Assembly (NCBI RefSeq): GCF_019352895.1
Contig: NZ_JAAAFX010000004.1
Span: forward strand, 2,430,485 to 2,494,484
DNA: 64,000 nt
Reading direction: 5' to 3'
Source of the DNA: Variovorax boronicumulans
GTDB lineage: Bacteria; Pseudomonadota; Gammaproteobacteria; Burkholderiales; Burkholderiaceae_C
The position numbers and the translations under genes are program-made. Under the pieces are notes generated by a model. The model did not search any database. It was not told where the DNA came from and was given only the letters and a program-made list of their open reading frames with translations. Positions 1 through 10,102 of this stretch are shown one piece after another. Position 1 is the first letter of the stretch; the number at the start of each line of letters is the position of its first letter.

Positions 1-624
1 CGGCTCGGAGATCTCGCCGGTGATGAAGGCATCGGCGCCGGCCGCGATCGCGGCCTCGAAGTAGCCCTGCGCGCCGCCGGTGCACCAGGCCACGGTCTGG
101 ATCGGGCGGCGCGTGCCCGGCACCAGCGTGACATGGCGGCCCAGCACCTGCTGGACGTGCGTGGCGAGCGCCGCGGCATCGGCGAAACCGCTGCCGTCGA
201 TGCGCCCGCCGATGAAGCCCAGGTCCTGCTCGCCAAAGCGGCCGGCCGGGCCCAGGTGCGCCGCCAGGCCCAGCTGCAGGCCCAGCTGCGCGTTGTTGCC
301 CAGCTCGGGGTGCGCATCGAGCGGCAGGTGGTAGGCGAACAGGTTCACGTCGTCACCCAGCAGCAGGCACAGGCGCTGCCGCATCCAGCCGGTCACGCGG
401 CCGTCCTGGCCACGCCAGAACAGGCCGTGGTGCACGAAGATCGCATCGGCCTCGGCATGGATCGCGGCCTCGATCAGCGCCCGGCTGGCGGTCACGCCCG
501 ACACGATCTTGCGCACCGTGGTGCGGCCCTCGACCTGCAGGCCGTTGGGCCCGTAATCCTTGAAGCGTGCGGGCGCCAGCAGCAGGTCGAAGGCGTGCAG
601 GAGTTCGTGGCGGGTGGTGCTCAT
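1..624 (-). CDS. NIF3-like dinuclear metal centre protein, partial (runs off left edge)
   Basis: 208 codons are visible from ATG at 624 down to position 1, with no stop, so the C-terminal part lies outside the window. The N-terminal half has the NIF3/YbgI look: an early NGLQVEG segment (about residues 27-33), the metal-ligand pair His65-His66 in FVHHGLFW, and a late ITGEISE segment contributing an acidic ligand. The family forms hexameric toroids with a two-metal site. Its cellular reaction is not firmly established, and GTP cyclohydrolase I type 2 is a common but weak label. It diverges from the protease gene at 734 across about 110 bases. Confidence 0.88.
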   Translation of the reverse strand, partial: MSTTRHELLHAFDLLLAPARFKDYGPNGLQVEGRTTVRKIVSGVTASRALIEAAIHAEADAIFVHHGLFWRGQDGRVTGWMRQRLCLLLGDDVNLFAYHLPLDAHPELGNNAQLGLQLGLAAHLGPAGRFGEQDLGFIGGRIDGSGFADAAALATHVQQVLGRHVTLVPGTRRPIQTVAWCTGGAQGYFEAAIAAGADAFITGEISEP

Positions 625-733
625 GTGCCGATTGTGGCGCGGCCGGCAGACGCCGCGAGGCGTTGAGGGACAATTGCGCCCTGGCGCCGGCCGCGTCTGG
701 CCGCGCTCTTCTTACGCCTTAGCTCCTCTGTTC

Positions 734-1897
<1,164 letters not shown>

Positions 1898-1909
1898 GGT
1901 CAGCCAGGA

Positions 1910-1931
1910 CGATGCCCGGCGCCGGGCATCG
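1910..1931. terminator. Perfect palindrome between convergent genes (putative bidirectional terminator)
   Basis: 22 bases that read the same on both strands (arms CGATGCCCGGC and GCCGGGCATCG, no loop). It lies 12 bases after the protease stop and 8 bases after the tatC stop on the other strand. No U-tract follows on either strand, so intrinsic termination is only a guess. Confidence 0.45.
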
Positions 1932-1939
1932 CCTGCGCG

Positions 1940-2743
1940 TCAGGAGGAGGGCGAATCGGCGCCTTCTTCTTCCTTGGGTGCGGCGCTGTGCTTCACGAAG
2001 TAGCGCGCCGCGAGGATCCCGACTTCGTAGAGCAGGCACATCGGCACCGCGAGCGCCAGCTGCGACACCACGTCGGGTGGCGTGAGTACCGCGGCCACCA
2101 CGAAGGCCAGCACGATGAAGTAGCCGCGGAAGCTGCGCAGCTTCTCGACCGTGACCAGCTCGAAGCGCACCAGCAGCATCACCACGATCGGCACCTGGAA
2201 GGCGCAGCCGAAGGCGATGTAGAGCGAGAGGATCGCCTCCACGTACGAGGAGATATCGGGCGTGGCCGCCACGCTGGGCGGCGTGAACTTCTGGATGAAG
2301 CCGAACATCTTGTCCAGCACGAAGAACTGCACGAAGGCGATGCCTGCATAGGCCAGCAGGCTGCCGAAGAGGATCAGCGGCAGCGCGAACTTCTTCTCGT
2401 GGCTGTAGAGGCCCGGCGCCACGAACATCCAGATCTGGTACATCAGCCAGGGCAACGCCAGCAGCACGGCCGTCATGCCCAGCACCTTGAGCGGCACGAA
2501 GAAGGGCGAGAACACACCGACGGCGATCAGCTTCGCGCCGGGCGGCATGTGAGCCCGGATCGGCATGGCGATCAGGTCGATCAGCCCGCTGGGGCCGGGC
2601 CAGAAGGCCAGCAGTGCGGCGGCCACGGCCAGGCCGTAGACGCAATAAAGCAGGCGGTCGCGCAGCTCCATCAGGTGCGCAACGAAAGGCTGCTCGGTGC
2701 CGGCCAGTTCGTCGTCTTTGTTCTTGTCGGTGGAATCGGCCAT
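1940..2743 (-). CDS. tatC: Twin-arginine translocase subunit TatC
   Basis: 267 aa, the usual TatC size. The conserved start of the first helix region, FVAHLMELRDRLLYC, is present, as are the further TatC landmarks PLKVLGMTAVLLALPWLMYQ and VVAAVLTPPDVVSQ. Six membrane segments are apparent, with an acidic/Ser-rich tail. TatC is the membrane receptor for RR signal peptides of folded proteins; the MsrP-like protein at 45,866 in this window carries such a signal. ATG at 2743 is preferred over an upstream in-frame ATG because the homologous region starts shortly after it. Last gene of the tatABC run. Confidence 0.97.
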   Translation of the reverse strand: MADSTDKNKDDELAGTEQPFVAHLMELRDRLLYCVYGLAVAAALLAFWPGPSGLIDLIAMPIRAHMPPGAKLIAVGVFSPFFVPLKVLGMTAVLLALPWLMYQIWMFVAPGLYSHEKKFALPLILFGSLLAYAGIAFVQFFVLDKMFGFIQKFTPPSVAATPDISSYVEAILSLYIAFGCAFQVPIVVMLLVRFELVTVEKLRSFRGYFIVLAFVVAAVLTPPDVVSQLALAVPMCLLYEVGILAARYFVKHSAAPKEEEGADSPSS

Positions 2744-2803
2744 GAGGGAGCGCTGCGGGCAGGAAGACGAATCGCGCTGCACGCGACCGCTTCGGCCTGG
2801 CGG

Positions 2804-3265
2804 CTAGTTGATCTTGTGGGGACGAAAGCGCGCGACGCGCGCCGCGCCGGAAAGCGCCTTGGTACGGACGCCGTTGCGGGACTTGTACCACTGCGGCGTG
2901 GCGCCCTGCTTCAAGCGCCAGTTCTTGCGAGGATGCTTGTATTCGGGATAGGAGGCGGCTTCGGGCTCGGCCAGCGCCGACAGGGTCTGGCCGCTCTCCG
3001 AGAACTGCTTCTCGAAGTCGCTGGCACCCGCGTGGATGCTCTGTTCGACATCGCGTGCAGCATCCTGCACCGTGTCCTTCATCTTGCGCAGTTCGTCGAG
3101 GTCCATCGAACGATTGACCTCGGACTTGACGTCGTTGACGTAGCGCTGGGCCTTGCCCAGCAGCATGCCGACCGTGCGCGCCACCCGGGGCAGCTTTTCA
3201 GGCCCGATGACGATCAGCGCCACCGCGCCGATCAGCGCGAGTTTCGAGATGCCGAGGTCGATCAC
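2804..3265 (-). CDS. tatB: Sec-independent translocase subunit TatB
   Basis: 153 aa. It has a short N-terminal membrane helix ([19 protein letters not shown]), then the family hinge [12 protein letters not shown], an amphipathic helix with a long charged region, and a low-complexity basic tail. The start codon is GTG at 3265; no ATG is available before the transmembrane helix, so the GTG is required. TatB pairs with TatC to recognise signal peptides. Ten bases separate it from the tatA stop. Confidence 0.95.
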   Translation of the reverse strand: MIDLGISKLALIGAVALIVIGPEKLPRVARTVGMLLGKAQRYVNDVKSEVNRSMDLDELRKMKDTVQDAARDVEQSIHAGASDFEKQFSESGQTLSALAEPEAASYPEYKHPRKNWRLKQGATPQWYKSRNGVRTKALSGAARVARFRPHKIN

Positions 3266-3275
3266 GCGCGGCGGC

Positions 3276-3512
3276 TCAGGACTTCTGACGTGCTTCGACG
3301 TCGATCGTCGACTTGTCGGCAGCCGGCGTGCCGGTCACGTGCTGCGTGGGCACGTCGGGCGTGTCGGTGGACGAGCCGTCCTTCATGCCGTCCTTGAAGC
3401 CCTTGACGGCGCCGCCCAGGTCGGAGCCCATGTTGCGCAGCTTCTTGGTGCCGAAGATCATGACCACGACGAGCAGCACGATCAGCCAGTGCCAGATGGA
3501 AAAGGAACCCAT
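3276..3512 (-). CDS. tatA: Sec-independent translocase subunit TatA
   Basis: 78 aa. The N-terminal helix ([19 protein letters not shown]) is followed by the TatA amphipathic helix signature [19 protein letters not shown] and a polar tail. TatA oligomers form the transport pore. An AGGAG Shine-Dalgarno lies upstream of the ATG. First gene of tatABC, downstream of the HIT gene with a 76-base gap that could hold its own promoter. Confidence 0.97.
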   Translation of the reverse strand: MGSFSIWHWLIVLLVVVMIFGTKKLRNMGSDLGGAVKGFKDGMKDGSSTDTPDVPTQHVTGTPAADKSTIDVEARQKS

Positions 3513-3588
3513 GGAAGTACTCCTGAAGAATGAAAAGAATTTTAGTCCCGGCGGCCCGGGCGGACATCGCCGCCACCCGCCAGCATGA

Positions 3589-3948
3589 CTAGCCCTTGAG
3601 CCAGGGGCGCGGACCGCCCATGACGTGAACGTGGAGATGGTGGACTTCCTGCCCGCCCTCTTGGCCGGTGTTGACCACCACCCGGAAGCCGCCCTCGGGG
3701 TACGGACGGCAGCCCTGCTCGAGCGCCAGCTGCGGCGCGAGCGTCATGATCCGGCCCATCAGCGCCGCATCGTCGGGCGTCAATTGCGCCATCGAGGGGA
3801 TGTGCCGCTTGGGCACGAGCATGAAATGCACCGGCGCCCAGGGCGAGATGTCGTGGAAACCGAAGAGTTCTTCGTCCTCGTAGACCTTCTTCGACGGGAT
3901 CTTGCCCTCGACGATCTTGCAGAAGATGCAGTTGGAATCAGACGACAT
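3589..3948 (-). CDS. HIT family nucleotide hydrolase/transferase (HinT-like)
   Basis: 119 aa. The N-terminal [20 protein letters not shown] motif is typical of the HinT branch, and the C-terminal histidine triad [10 protein letters not shown] is intact. HinT-like proteins hydrolyse AMP-linked phosphoramidates; the physiological substrate here is unknown. ATG at 3948 is used because the conserved CxxC segment begins a few residues later. It overlaps the end of the preceding membrane-protein gene by 11 bases, which suggests translational coupling. Confidence 0.93.
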   Translation of the reverse strand: MSSDSNCIFCKIVEGKIPSKKVYEDEELFGFHDISPWAPVHFMLVPKRHIPSMAQLTPDDAALMGRIMTLAPQLALEQGCRPYPEGGFRVVVNTGQEGGQEVHHLHVHVMGGPRPWLKG

Positions 3949-4327
3949 CGGCGGGCTCCATGGCACGGCCGGCGTTCATGCGCACCATGCCCTTGACGAT
4001 ACGGTAGAGGAACCACAGCGAGATCAGCCCCCAGGCGATCCAGCCGGGCACCACGAACAGCAGCCACAGCCAGGCGGTCAGCACGTACAGCACGCCCGCC
4101 CACAGCACCGAGCGGATGCGCCAGCTGAAGTGCGACTGCTGCCAGGTCCCGGCGGCGTCGGGGCGCTTGACCAGGTCGATCACCAGCGCGATCAGCAGCA
4201 GCACGACGGAGGCCTGCGCGCCCGGCAGCACCGCACCCACCGCCACGATCAGGTGCAGGATGTAGCTGACCCAGCCCCAGGTCCTGAGCGATTCGTCGGG
4301 CTCGGCGGTCACGATGTGGTTGGCCAT
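3938..4327 (-). CDS. Small membrane protein, DUF4870-like
   Basis: 129 aa with three to four hydrophobic stretches: YILHLIVAVGAVLP, VVLLLIALVIDLV, and a long WAGVLYVLTAWLWLLFVV plus IAWGLISLWFLYRIV region. The WGWVSYILHLI start and the YRIVKGMVRMNAGRAM end resemble DUF4870-type proteins, often found after hisE in beta-proteobacteria. Function unknown. It begins 9 bases after hisE and overlaps the HIT gene, so it is part of the same transcript. Confidence 0.75.
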   Translation of the reverse strand: MANHIVTAEPDESLRTWGWVSYILHLIVAVGAVLPGAQASVVLLLIALVIDLVKRPDAAGTWQQSHFSWRIRSVLWAGVLYVLTAWLWLLFVVPGWIAWGLISLWFLYRIVKGMVRMNAGRAMEPADVV

Positions 4328-4336
4328 GGCGTCCTT

Positions 4337-4711
4337 TCAGTCGTTGGAAGCTTCGCGGTCCTGCGCCTTGCGCAGGGCCTTTTCCTCGATGCCGCTGGTG
4401 CCCGCGCGGCGCGCCAGCTCGGCCACCACCTCGCGGGGGCTCAGGCCGTAATGCGCCAGCGCCACCATCGTGTGGAACCACAGATCGGCGACTTCGTTCA
4501 CTATTTTTTGCGGATCGCCGCCATGGTCGGCGTCCTTGGCCGCCATCACGACCTCGGTGGCCTCCTCGCCGATCTTCTTGAGGAAGGCATCGGGGCCCCT
4601 GTGCAGCAGGCGGGCGACATAGCTCTGCTCGGGGTCGCCGCCGCGTGCAGGCAGGCGGCTTTCGATCACGGCCGCAAGGCGGTCCAGCGCGTCGGTATTC
4701 ATCGTTTCCAT
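4337..4711 (-). CDS. hisE: Phosphoribosyl-ATP pyrophosphatase
   Basis: 124 aa. It hydrolyses PR-ATP to PR-AMP, the second step of histidine synthesis. The signature [16 protein letters not shown] (about residues 46-61) and [17 protein letters not shown] are intact and supply the acidic Mg2+ ligands. The hisI stop and this ATG share one base (TAATG at 4713-4709), favouring the start at 4711; ATG at 4702 is the alternative. Separate from hisI, unlike the fused HisIE of enterics. Confidence 0.96.
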   Translation of the reverse strand: METMNTDALDRLAAVIESRLPARGGDPEQSYVARLLHRGPDAFLKKIGEEATEVVMAAKDADHGGDPQKIVNEVADLWFHTMVALAHYGLSPREVVAELARRAGTSGIEEKALRKAQDREASND

Positions 4712-5100
4712 TATTTGTAGATCGTCCCTGGGTCTTTCAGGACCGGCTCGACCGCGGTCCACTGCCCATTCTCGTACCGGCTGAAGAAACAACTGTGACG
4801 GCCAGTGTGACAGGCAATGCCGGGTTCGTGACCGAGCTGTGTCACCTTGAGCAGCACCACGTCGTTGTCGCAATCCAGGCGGATCTCGTGAACGGTCTGC
4901 ACGTGGCCCGATTCCTCGCCCTTGAACCACAGCTTGTCGCGCGAGCGGCTGAAGTACACGGCGCGGCCGAGCTCGGCCGTCTTGGCCAGCGCCTCGCGGT
5001 TCATCCAGGCAAACATCAGGACATCGTTGCTGCCCTGTTCCTGTGCGATCACCGGCACCAAGCCGTTCGCGTCCCATTTCACTTCATCGAGCCAGTTCAT
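4711..5100 (-). CDS. hisI: Phosphoribosyl-AMP cyclohydrolase
   Basis: 129 aa. It opens the adenine ring of PR-AMP (third step). Visible family signatures are [25 protein letters not shown], the zinc/magnesium segment RLDCDND, and [13 protein letters not shown], which holds the zinc cysteines. It is followed by hisE with a one-base stop/start overlap and preceded by hisF with a 44-base gap. Confidence 0.97.
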   Translation of the reverse strand: MNWLDEVKWDANGLVPVIAQEQGSNDVLMFAWMNREALAKTAELGRAVYFSRSRDKLWFKGEESGHVQTVHEIRLDCDNDVVLLKVTQLGHEPGIACHTGRHSCFFSRYENGQWTAVEPVLKDPGTIYK

Positions 5101-5144
5101 TGCCAGATTGTCGGGGATTCGCGGCCGGCCCTGCGCCGCCGCAT

Positions 5145-5924
5145 TCAAATCCGTACGGGGATTCCGCGCGCGGCCATGCGGGCCTTGGCCTCGCCGACCG
5201 TGTATTCGCCGTAGTGGAAGATGCTGGCGGCCAGCACCGCGTCGGCGCCGCCGGTCTGGACGCCGTCGGCCAGGTCGTCGAGGTTGCCCACGCCGCCCGA
5301 GGCGATCACCGGCACGTCGACCGCGTCGCTCACCGCGCGGGTCAGCGCCAGGTCGAAGCCGCTCTTGGTGCCGTCGCGGTCCATGCTGGTCAGCAGGATC
5401 TCGCCCGCGCCGCGGCGCGCCATCTCGACCGCCCATTGCACCGCGTCGAGCCCGGTGTTCTTGCGCCCGCCATGGCTGTAGACGTCCCAGCCCGCGCCGC
5501 GCGTGGCGGCGTCCTCGGGCGAGCGGCGCTTGGCGTCGATGGCCACCACGATGCACTGGGCACCGTACTTCTGCGAGGCGTCCTCGATCACCTGCGGATT
5601 GGCGAGCGCGGCGGAATTGAAGCTGGTCTTGTCGGCGCCCGCGTTGAGCAGCCGGCGCACGTCGTCGACCGTGCGCACGCCGCCGCCCACCGTCAGCGGG
5701 ATGAAGACCTGGGAGGCGACCGCCTCGATGATCGGCAGGATCAGGTCGCGCCCGTCGCTGGTGGCCGTGATGTCGAGAAAGGTCAGTTCGTCGGCGCCCT
5801 GCGCGTTGTACCGCGCCGCGATCTCGACCGGGTCGCCCGCGTCGCGCAGTTCGACGAAGTTGACGCCTTTCACGACCCGCCCTCCGGTCACGTCGAGGCA
5901 GGGAATGATGCGTTTGGCGAGCAT
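5145..5924 (-). CDS. hisF: Imidazole glycerol phosphate synthase, cyclase subunit
   Basis: 259 aa TIM barrel. The catalytic aspartates of HisF are in place: Asp11 in IPCLDVTGG and Asp130 in VVAIDAK. The phosphate-binding loops LTVGGGVRT and IASGGVGN are seen. It forms a heterodimer with HisH, which supplies ammonia. In this operon it is separated from hisA and hisH by two unrelated genes, a mutarotase and an ATPase. Confidence 0.97.
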   Translation of the reverse strand: MLAKRIIPCLDVTGGRVVKGVNFVELRDAGDPVEIAARYNAQGADELTFLDITATSDGRDLILPIIEAVASQVFIPLTVGGGVRTVDDVRRLLNAGADKTSFNSAALANPQVIEDASQKYGAQCIVVAIDAKRRSPEDAATRGAGWDVYSHGGRKNTGLDAVQWAVEMARRGAGEILLTSMDRDGTKSGFDLALTRAVSDAVDVPVIASGGVGNLDDLADGVQTGGADAVLAASIFHYGEYTVGEAKARMAARGIPVRI

Positions 5925-5953
5925 GGTGTGTTCGTTCGGAAGAAAAAGATGAC

Positions 5954-6787
5954 TTAAAGGACGGTGAGCTGCTGCCAGCCCTGCCATTCGGCGCCCGGCG
6001 CCAGCCGCACGGCGTCGTCGATGTGGGCGGCTTCGACGCACAGCATGCGGCGCCAGCCCTCGTCGGGCAGGTCGGCCAGCTGGGCCGACAGCGCGGCGCC
6101 GGGATTCCAGACCACGGTCTCGGTGCAACTCGCGCTCTGGGCAATGGCCAGGACACCGCTGGGCTGGACCCGCTTCAGCGGCGCGGCAGGCGCGGCATAC
6201 ACGCTGTCGAATTCGGTGTCGAAGCGCAAGGCTTCGGAGGTCTCGGCATGGCGCAGGTCGCGCACTGCATCCCAGCGCTGCGCGCCCTGCAGGCCCCCGA
6301 GCCGCACATCGGCGATCTCGTCGACCTGCAGGTAGGTGTGCAGCGCGGCGGTGAAGGACCAGGGCTCGGCGTCGGTGTTGCGCACGTCCAGCGCGATGCG
6401 CAGCGCGCCCGGCGTCAGCGTGACGCGCAAGGCGAGGCGGAAGGCATGCGGCCACAGCGCGCGGCTGGCGGCATCGTCGCGCAGGGAGAACACGAGTTCG
6501 CCCGGCGCCTCGGCGGGCTCGAGCTGCCAGGCCTTGTTGCGCGCGAAGCCGTGCTTGGGCAGCGGGCCGCGCTGGTTGAACTGCGGCCAGCACACCGGCA
6601 CGCCGCCGCGGATCGCGGAGCGGCCGTCGAACAGCGCCTCGGGGCTCAGGTAGATGCGCTCGACGCCGTCGGCCGTCTGCCATGACAGCAGGTGCGCGCC
6701 GTGCAAGGCCACGGTGCAGGCGTCACCGCCGGGCAGGCGGAGCCGGACCGCGGGCTGGCCGCGGACGCTGAGGGTTTCGAGGGACAT
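5954..6787 (-). CDS. D-hexose-6-phosphate mutarotase (YeaD-like aldose 1-epimerase family)
   Basis: 277 aa. The YeaD/Apf-type signature [10 protein letters not shown], followed by [10 protein letters not shown], is clear at about residues 60-85. The latter His and the later acidic segment FDTEFDSVY are expected near the sugar site. The family interconverts alpha and beta anomers of glucose-6-phosphate or similar sugars; the substrate here is inferred. It lies between the ATPase gene (24-base gap) and hisF, reading with the his operon, though no link to histidine synthesis is known to me. Confidence 0.9.
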   Translation of the reverse strand: MSLETLSVRGQPAVRLRLPGGDACTVALHGAHLLSWQTADGVERIYLSPEALFDGRSAIRGGVPVCWPQFNQRGPLPKHGFARNKAWQLEPAEAPGELVFSLRDDAASRALWPHAFRLALRVTLTPGALRIALDVRNTDAEPWSFTAALHTYLQVDEIADVRLGGLQGAQRWDAVRDLRHAETSEALRFDTEFDSVYAAPAAPLKRVQPSGVLAIAQSASCTETVVWNPGAALSAQLADLPDEGWRRMLCVEAAHIDDAVRLAPGAEWQGWQQLTVL

Positions 6788-6811
6788 GGCGTCGATTCTA
6801 GGGTCGGGTCG

Positions 6812-8011
6812 CTACCGCGCCGGCCAGTGCCATGGCGGGATGTCGCCCATGTCCAGGTTGGCGATGCGCGTGGCGCCGAAGTGCTTCTCCAGCACCACCG
6901 ACTGCAGCGCCATCTCGCCCGCCGCGGCCTCCAGCGAGGCGATCAGCCGCGTGGCGTGCGAGACCACGATGACCTGGGTCCGGACCGCGGCCTGCGCGAT
7001 CAGCCGACCCAGCGCGGGCAGCAGGTCGGGATGCAGGCTGGTCTCGGGCTCGTTGAGCACCAGCAGGCTCGGCGGCCGCGGCGACAGCAGCGCGGCGATC
7101 CACAGCAGGTAGCGCAGCGTGCCGTCGGACAGCTCGGCCGCGCTCAGCGCACGCAGCAGGCCGTGCTGGTGCATGCGCACCTCGAAGCGGCCGTCCGGGC
7201 CGGCCGCGACCTCGACACGCGCGCCGGGGAAGGCGTCGTCCAGCGCATGGTCGAGCGCCTCGGCATCGCCGATCTCGCGGATGGTCTGCAGCGCCGCCCC
7301 GAGGTCTGCCCCGTCGTTGGCCAGCACCGGCGTGTAGGTGCCCAGCTGAGGGCTGCGCGCGGGCGCCTCGGCGTCGGAGCGGAAGTGATCGTAGAAGCGC
7401 CAGGAACGCATGCGTTCGCGCAGCGAGAGCATCTCGGGCGCGGCGCGCGGGTCGGCGTACTCGGTCATCATGCTGGCGAAGGCCGGGATGCGGCGCTCGA
7501 CAACCACCCAGCGGTCGGCCTCGTCGCGCACGCGCAGCGCCGGGCCCTTGCGGTCGACCAGCTGGCTCGCGGGCCGCAGCACCGGGCCGCTCCAGAGCGC
7601 CTCGCGCTTGATCTCCGGGTCGTGCGAGAAGGCCGAGGGCGGCACGGGCGGCGGCAGGCCGATGTCGATCGCGTAGCCGAAATCGTCGTCGCCCTCTGCA
7701 TCGGCGGCACTCGCGAAGCCCAGTCGCAGGTTGACCGGCTCGCTGCGCACCGTGCCCTGCACCGGCGCCTCGCCGCGCAGCACCGCGGCCGAATAGCGCT
7801 CGGGCCCGGCCCACAGGGTGGACGCCAGGCCGCCTTCACGCACCAGCGAGCGCACCACGCCGCCGCTGGCGATCTCGGCCAGCAGGCGCATCGCGCGGTA
7901 GACGCTGGACTTGCCGCTGCCGTTGGGCCCGGTGACGACCGTCAGCCGTCCGAGCGGCACCGTGAGCTGGCGCAGCGAGCGGTAGTTGGCGATGGCGAGC
8001 GCGGACAGCAT
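6812..8011 (-). CDS. AAA/ABC-type ATPase of the SMC/RecF superfamily (COG4637-like)
   Basis: 399 aa. The N-terminus YRSLRQLTVPLGRLTVVTGP leads into Walker A GPNGSGKSS (about residues 28-36). An ABC-type signature LSDGTLRYLLW comes late, then Walker B LLVLNEPETSLHP (Glu near 323) and the switch histidine in VVSHATRL (about 352). There is no Toprim nuclease domain after the ATPase, unlike OLD proteins, and no long coiled coil. Predicted ATPases of this type are often tied to DNA processing or defence, but the role is unknown. It sits inside the his operon 49 bases after hisA. Confidence 0.85.
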   Translation of the reverse strand: MLSALAIANYRSLRQLTVPLGRLTVVTGPNGSGKSSVYRAMRLLAEIASGGVVRSLVREGGLASTLWAGPERYSAAVLRGEAPVQGTVRSEPVNLRLGFASAADAEGDDDFGYAIDIGLPPPVPPSAFSHDPEIKREALWSGPVLRPASQLVDRKGPALRVRDEADRWVVVERRIPAFASMMTEYADPRAAPEMLSLRERMRSWRFYDHFRSDAEAPARSPQLGTYTPVLANDGADLGAALQTIREIGDAEALDHALDDAFPGARVEVAAGPDGRFEVRMHQHGLLRALSAAELSDGTLRYLLWIAALLSPRPPSLLVLNEPETSLHPDLLPALGRLIAQAAVRTQVIVVSHATRLIASLEAAAGEMALQSVVLEKHFGATRIANLDMGDIPPWHWPAR

Positions 8012-8060
8012 GCGCAGTCGGCCGGATCAGGCCCGGGGCAGCGCCCGGGCCGTGCTGCGC

Positions 8061-8804
8061 TCAGTTGGCGGCCAGCACATCCGCGCGGGCCTGTGCCGCG
8101 GCGAAATCCAGGTCGCCGGAGTAGATCGCGCGACCGCAGATCACGCCCTCGACGCCTTCGAACTCGACCGCGCAAAGCTGGTCGATGTCGGCCATGTTCG
8201 ACAGGCCGCCCGAGGCGATCACCGGGATGGTCAGCGCCTGCGCGAGCTTGACCGTGGCCTCGATGTTGATGCCCGAGAGCATGCCGTCGCGGCCGATGTC
8301 GGTGTAGATGATCGACTCGACGCCGTAGTCCTCGAACTTCTTGCCCAGGTCGGCGACCTCGTGGCCCGTGAGCTTGCTCCAGCCGTCGGTCGCGACCTTG
8401 CCGTCCTTGGCATCGAGGCCCACGATGATGTGGCCGCCGAAGGCGACGCAGGCGTCCTTCAGGAAGCCCGGGTTCTTGACCGCGGCGGTGCCGATGATCA
8501 CGTAGCGCAGGCCGTCGTCGATGTAGCGCTCGATGGTGTCGAGGTCGCGGATGCCGCCACCCAGCTGCACCGGGATCTCGTCGCCGACTTCTTTGAGGAT
8601 CGCCTTGATGGCCGCGTGGTTCTGCGGCTTGCCCGCGAAGGCGCCGTTGAGGTCGACCAGGTGCAGCCGGCGCGCGCCGGCCTGGACCCACTTGCGCGCC
8701 ATGGCGGCAGGGTCTTCGCTGAAGATGGTCGATTGGTCCATGTCGCCTTGTTTGAGGCGAACGCAGTGGCCGTCTTTGAGATCAATGGCGGGAATCAGCA
8801 GCAT
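8061..8804 (-). CDS. hisA: ProFAR isomerase (phosphoribosylformimino-AICAR ribotide isomerase)
   Basis: 247 aa TIM barrel carrying out the Amadori rearrangement of ProFAR. The catalytic Asp8 ([11 protein letters not shown]) and Asp131 ([10 protein letters not shown]) are present, with the phosphate loops QLGGGIRD and IASGGLSN. It begins 21 bases after hisH and is followed by the ATPase gene rather than hisF. Confidence 0.97.
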   Translation of the reverse strand: MLLIPAIDLKDGHCVRLKQGDMDQSTIFSEDPAAMARKWVQAGARRLHLVDLNGAFAGKPQNHAAIKAILKEVGDEIPVQLGGGIRDLDTIERYIDDGLRYVIIGTAAVKNPGFLKDACVAFGGHIIVGLDAKDGKVATDGWSKLTGHEVADLGKKFEDYGVESIIYTDIGRDGMLSGINIEATVKLAQALTIPVIASGGLSNMADIDQLCAVEFEGVEGVICGRAIYSGDLDFAAAQARADVLAAN

Positions 8805-8825
8805 GGCAGGTCGGCCCGGAAAGGC

Positions 8826-9473
8826 TCAGGGGTTCCAGTGGAGAAAGTTGCGGTAGAGCTGCAGACCATGGTCCGCACTCTTTTCAGGGTGGAACTGGGT
8901 CGCAAAAATATTATCGCGTGCGATGGCGGCCGTGAACGGCGCGCCGTAGTCGGCCTCGCCCACGCTGTGGCGCGGATCGGCCGGCTTCGCATAGAAGCTG
9001 TGGACGAAATAGAAGTACGCGTCGTCGGGCACGCCGGCCCAGACCGCATGCGGCTGCGCCTGGCGCACTTGGTTCCAGCCCATCTGCGGCACCTTGTAGC
9101 GGCTGCCGTCGGGCTGGGTGCGGCCGGCCAGCTCGAACTTGACGACGCGGCCGGGGATCAGGTCGAGGCCGTCGGTCGCGCCCTCGTCGCTGTGCGAGAG
9201 CAGCATCTGCATGCCCACGCACACGCCGAACAGCGGCTTGCTGGCGGCGGCTTCGAGCACCGATTCGCGCAGGCCGGAGTCGCGCAGTTCACGCATGCAG
9301 TCGGGCATCGCGCCCTGCCCTGGCAGCACGACGCGCGTGGCCTGGCGCACCACTTCGGGGTCGGAGGTGACGAAGACCTCCACGCCCACCTGGTCGGCCG
9401 CATGCTGCACGGCCTGCGACACGGAGCGCAGGTTGCCCATGCCGTAGTCGACGACGGCGACGGTGTTGCGCAT
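8826..9473 (-). CDS. hisH: Imidazole glycerol phosphate synthase, glutamine amidotransferase subunit
   Basis: 215 aa class I amidotransferase. The nucleophile Cys85 is in [11 protein letters not shown], and the His195/Glu197 dyad is in ATQFHPEKS. The start [14 protein letters not shown] is diagnostic for HisH. ATG at 9473 shares a base with the hisB stop (TGATG), which fixes the start against a longer upstream reading frame. Confidence 0.97.
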   Translation of the reverse strand: MRNTVAVVDYGMGNLRSVSQAVQHAADQVGVEVFVTSDPEVVRQATRVVLPGQGAMPDCMRELRDSGLRESVLEAAASKPLFGVCVGMQMLLSHSDEGATDGLDLIPGRVVKFELAGRTQPDGSRYKVPQMGWNQVRQAQPHAVWAGVPDDAYFYFVHSFYAKPADPRHSVGEADYGAPFTAAIARDNIFATQFHPEKSADHGLQLYRNFLHWNP

Positions 9474-10102
9474 CAGAGGGATCCCTTGGTCGAGGGAATG
9501 ACGCCGACCGAGCGCGGGTCGATCTCGAGCGCCGAGCGCAGCGCGCGCGCGAAGGCCTTGAACACCGTCTCGCACTGGTGGTGCGCGTTGATGCCCTTGA
9601 GGTTGTCGATGTGCAGCGTGACGAAGGCGTGGTTCACGAAGCCCTGGAAGAACTCGTAGGTGAGCTGGCTGTCGAAGCCGCCGATCATGCCGCTGGTGAA
9701 GGGCACGTGCATCACCAGGCCGGGACGGCCCGAGAAGTCGATCACCACGCGGCTCAGCGCCTCGTCGAGCGGCACGTAGGCGTGGCCGTAGCGGCGCAGG
9801 CCCTTCTTGTCGCCCACGGCCTTGGCCACGGCCTGGCCCAGCGTGATGCCCACGTCTTCCACCGTATGGTGGCCGTCGATGTGCAGGTCGCCCTGACAGT
9901 CGATCTCGAGGTCGATCAGCCCGTGGCGGGCGATCTGGTCGAGCATGTGGTCGAAGAAGCCGATGCCGGTCGACAGCTTGGCGCGACCGGTGCCGTCGAG
10001 GTTGACCGAGACCGTAATCTTGGTTTCGGCCGTGTTGCGGGTGACGGAGGCCACGCGATCGCCCGCGAGGGCGGCGGCCTGGGGTGCCGTGGGGGTGTTC
10101 AT
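9473..10102 (-). CDS. hisB: Imidazoleglycerol-phosphate dehydratase
   Basis: 209 aa, the monofunctional dehydratase without the phosphatase domain found in enteric HisB. The metal-binding histidine motifs [42 protein letters not shown] and HVPFTSGM are intact. A separate histidinol-phosphatase must exist elsewhere in the genome. It overlaps the end of hisC by 4 bases. Confidence 0.97.
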   Translation of the reverse strand: MNTPTAPQAAALAGDRVASVTRNTAETKITVSVNLDGTGRAKLSTGIGFFDHMLDQIARHGLIDLEIDCQGDLHIDGHHTVEDVGITLGQAVAKAVGDKKGLRRYGHAYVPLDEALSRVVIDFSGRPGLVMHVPFTSGMIGGFDSQLTYEFFQGFVNHAFVTLHIDNLKGINAHHQCETVFKAFARALRSALEIDPRSVGVIPSTKGSL

